From JAXGPL01 sp040766985 (lineage in GTDB: Bacteria; Bacillota; Sulfobacillia; JAUYEG01): a stretch of 64,000 bases of DNA. The position numbers and the translations under genes were made by a program. Shown one piece after another: positions 62,591 through 64,000 of this stretch; positions within the stretch are counted from its first letter, which is position 1; each line of letters starts with the position of its first letter. The stretch is taken from NCBI GenBank assembly GCA_040766985.1, contig JAXGPL010000008.1:1-64000 (forward strand). The letters run 5' to 3'. The notes beneath the pieces were generated by a model. The model worked only from the letters and a program-made list of their open reading frames with translations. It searched no databases and was not told where the DNA came from.

Positions 62591-64000
62591 GTGACCTTCA
62601 TTAAGTCGACTGGAAATGAGTTTGCCGCGCGCCGGCAGCACTACGAATTGCTCCGCCAGGCGGTCCGGGCATACGGCTTCGCTCCCGGCGCCATGGTCCG
62701 CATCGGCTCGGGATACCGGGTCGAGGGGCCTGCGGGGCCGCGTTTCCTTAAACGGCTCAACTACGGCCCGCCCGAGGCCTCGTTTATCTACCACGCCCTG
62801 GAGCATCTGCGGCGCACCGGCTTCGCGGAGGCGCCGCGGATGCACCTCACAACCGACGGCCTGCCGTTCATCGTCCCCGACGGCGAGATCTATTACCTCC
62901 AGGACTGGCACGACCTCAGCGATCCGGACCTTGGCGATCCGTCGGTTCTCGGCGGCTGCGTCGATCTGATGGCGCGGTTACACAGGGCGGGCGAGGGATT
63001 TGAGCCCCCGGGGGACATCGCCGACGTCCGCAACGACTACGGCTCGTGGCTGGACAAGTGCGTCGGGCGCCTGCGGGAGATGTATAGCTTCGCCGAACTT
63101 GCGGAGGAAAGGAAGCGCATCAACGCTTTCGACGGACGGTACGCGCGCGCAAGCCTGTACTTCGCGCGCCAGGCAGAGGAGGCGGTGCGCAGGCTGGCCG
63201 AACTCCCGCTCGCCGAGGTCGCGCAGCGTGAACGGCAGGCCAAGGCCCTCTGCCACAGGGACTTCACTCCGCGCAACCTAGGTCTTGACGCCAGATCCAA
63301 GCTCCGCGTGTTCGATTTTGACAACGTGGCGCGCGAAGTGCGCCTGGATGACCTGGCCAAGTTTATCCGCCGGGCGGCCTACCTTGACGTTGACCGCGCG
63401 GCGTTCATCGTCGAGCGGTACGGCCGCGAGACGGGCAGGGCTCTGAGTTCCGAGGAAATCGCCCTGCTTTCTGCCTACCTGCTATTTCCCACAGAGTTCT
63501 GGTCCGTGGGCAATTCGCGGTTCCGCAAGGACCGGCCGCGCGAACACAGACTCCGCCGCCTGATCCGGGACAGCGAGGCCTGGGCCTCCTTTGCCGAGGC
63601 CTTGGCCGACCTGAACGTGCCGAGGAGCGAGCTATCGGCCGCGAGCAGGGGCGGCTGGCTCAGCGACGCGCCAGGCGGCGCACCAGGCAGCATGCTGGAC
63701 CCTGCCGGCGAGGGCCCCGAGGGCATCGCCCTGCCGGAGGGGCCGTATCTACCGTCCGTGCCGTTTGCGGAGGGGCATACCGCGCCGGCCGCTGTTGCAG
63801 ACACCGGGTTGGTCCGCTTCGACCGGCCCGCCGCCCCATCCAGTCCAGACCAAGAGGAGGTCGTATCGACCGTGCCATCGACCGACAGCTGGAATTGTGA
63901 CCGCCCGCAGGAAGAGAACACCGGGATACCGGTTGTCGCACATCAGGACCCGGCTGACGCACATCAGGACCAGGGTGACGAAGCGCCGGAGGAGCAGATC
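62591..64000 (+). CDS. CotS-family spore coat kinase-like protein (third), cut by window end
   Basis: A CotS-type protein of at least 470 residues; the stop lies beyond the window. GTG 62591 follows GGGGGGA at spacing about 5. The N-lobe has VRIGSGYRVEGPAGPRFLKR, the catalytic loop CHRDFTPRNLGLDARSKL (H-x-D-x5-N) and the metal loop VFDFDNVAREVRLDDLAKFI. PTEFWSVGNSRFRKDRP is the family C-terminal signature. After about residue 345 a long Pro/Asp/Glu-rich tail begins (PEGPYLPSVPFAEG, AHQDPADAHQDQGDEAPEEQ), unlike the other two copies. The tail may be an extended coat-anchoring region. Confidence 0.85.
   Translation, partial: MTFIKSTGNEFAARRQHYELLRQAVRAYGFAPGAMVRIGSGYRVEGPAGPRFLKRLNYGPPEASFIYHALEHLRRTGFAEAPRMHLTTDGLPFIVPDGEIYYLQDWHDLSDPDLGDPSVLGGCVDLMARLHRAGEGFEPPGDIADVRNDYGSWLDKCVGRLREMYSFAELAEERKRINAFDGRYARASLYFARQAEEAVRRLAELPLAEVAQRERQAKALCHRDFTPRNLGLDARSKLRVFDFDNVAREVRLDDLAKFIRRAAYLDVDRAAFIVERYGRETGRALSSEEIALLSAYLLFPTEFWSVGNSRFRKDRPREHRLRRLIRDSEAWASFAEALADLNVPRSELSAASRGGWLSDAPGGAPGSMLDPAGEGPEGIALPEGPYLPSVPFAEGHTAPAAVADTGLVRFDRPAAPSSPDQEEVVSTVPSTDSWNCDRPQEENTGIPVVAHQDPADAHQDQGDEAPEEQI

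Noticed and set aside
61358..62911. A long minus-strand extension of the second CotS gene
   Set aside because: The added 500 codons are antisense to the GT4 glycosyltransferase gene, which has full family motifs and a good start.

Overview
The window looks like a chromosomal stretch of a GC-rich, endospore-forming member of the Firmicutes (Bacillota). Evidence: a gerA-type germinant receptor operon, three CotS-family spore-coat kinases, a GerMN-domain protein, a c-di-AMP (ydaO/yuaA) riboswitch, a NusG-domain-II protein, strong GGAGG-type ribosome binding sites, and a K+-dependent-type membrane pyrophosphatase. The fumarase / malic enzyme / succinyl-CoA synthetase run beside a B12-binding methylmalonyl-CoA mutase subunit and MeaB resembles the methylmalonyl-CoA (propionate) pathway of Pelotomaculum/Desulfotomaculum-like bacteria. 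The exact genus cannot be fixed by eye.

Layout. 0-7 kb: a DUF438/hemerythrin/PAS protein, a GNAT, a DUF1028 protein, a winged-helix/nuclease-like protein and a MATE exporter, separated by a three-copy dispersed repeat of about 190 bp and several tandem repeats. 7-15.6 kb: a gene graveyard holding remains of a HAD phosphatase, two acetyltransferase/NUDIX-type genes, a YkgJ-like protein, a geranylgeranyl-reductase-like flavoprotein, an HTH regulator, IS3 and IS110 remnants, plus one tRNA-Pro. 15.7-23.3 kb: a frameshifted unknown protein, the GerMN protein, a MacB/FtsX-type ABC exporter (ATPase frameshifted) and panC. 23.4-27.9 kb: a germinant receptor operon with gerAA intact but gerAB and gerAC broken.

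27.9-36 kb: central carbon metabolism (meaB, mutase B12 subunit, sucD, sucC, malic enzyme, both class I fumarase subunits) with a RidA protein and a membrane protein. 36-46.2 kb: HD hydrolase, MoxR/VWA pair, NusG-II protein, degenerate PilT-like ATPase, lgt, a MarR-methyltransferase fusion, hppA and a second methyltransferase.

46.3-50.6 kb is the most unusual part: a consensus-like sigma-A promoter and a c-di-AMP riboswitch lead into an opine-dehydrogenase-like gene, a cobalamin-binding TIM-barrel-like gene and a D-Ala-D-Ala-ligase-like ATP-grasp gene, each carrying frameshifts. 51-55 kb holds a NodB-type deacetylase with LysM, a ferredoxin, a histidine phosphatase, an M42 peptidase and a NUDIX remnant.

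55-64 kb is a spore-surface glycan locus. A six-gene operon encodes two CotS-type kinases, HddC, HddA, a GmhA-GmhB fusion and a GT4 glycosyltransferase, which together could make GDP-D-glycero-alpha-D-manno-heptose and transfer it. A divergent GT4 gene and a third CotS gene, cut by the window end, face it.

Single-base frameshifts occur in many otherwise well-conserved genes. Part is true decay (internal deletions, several lesions per gene in 7-15.6 kb); part may be uncorrected indel error in the assembly. This cannot be settled from the sequence alone.
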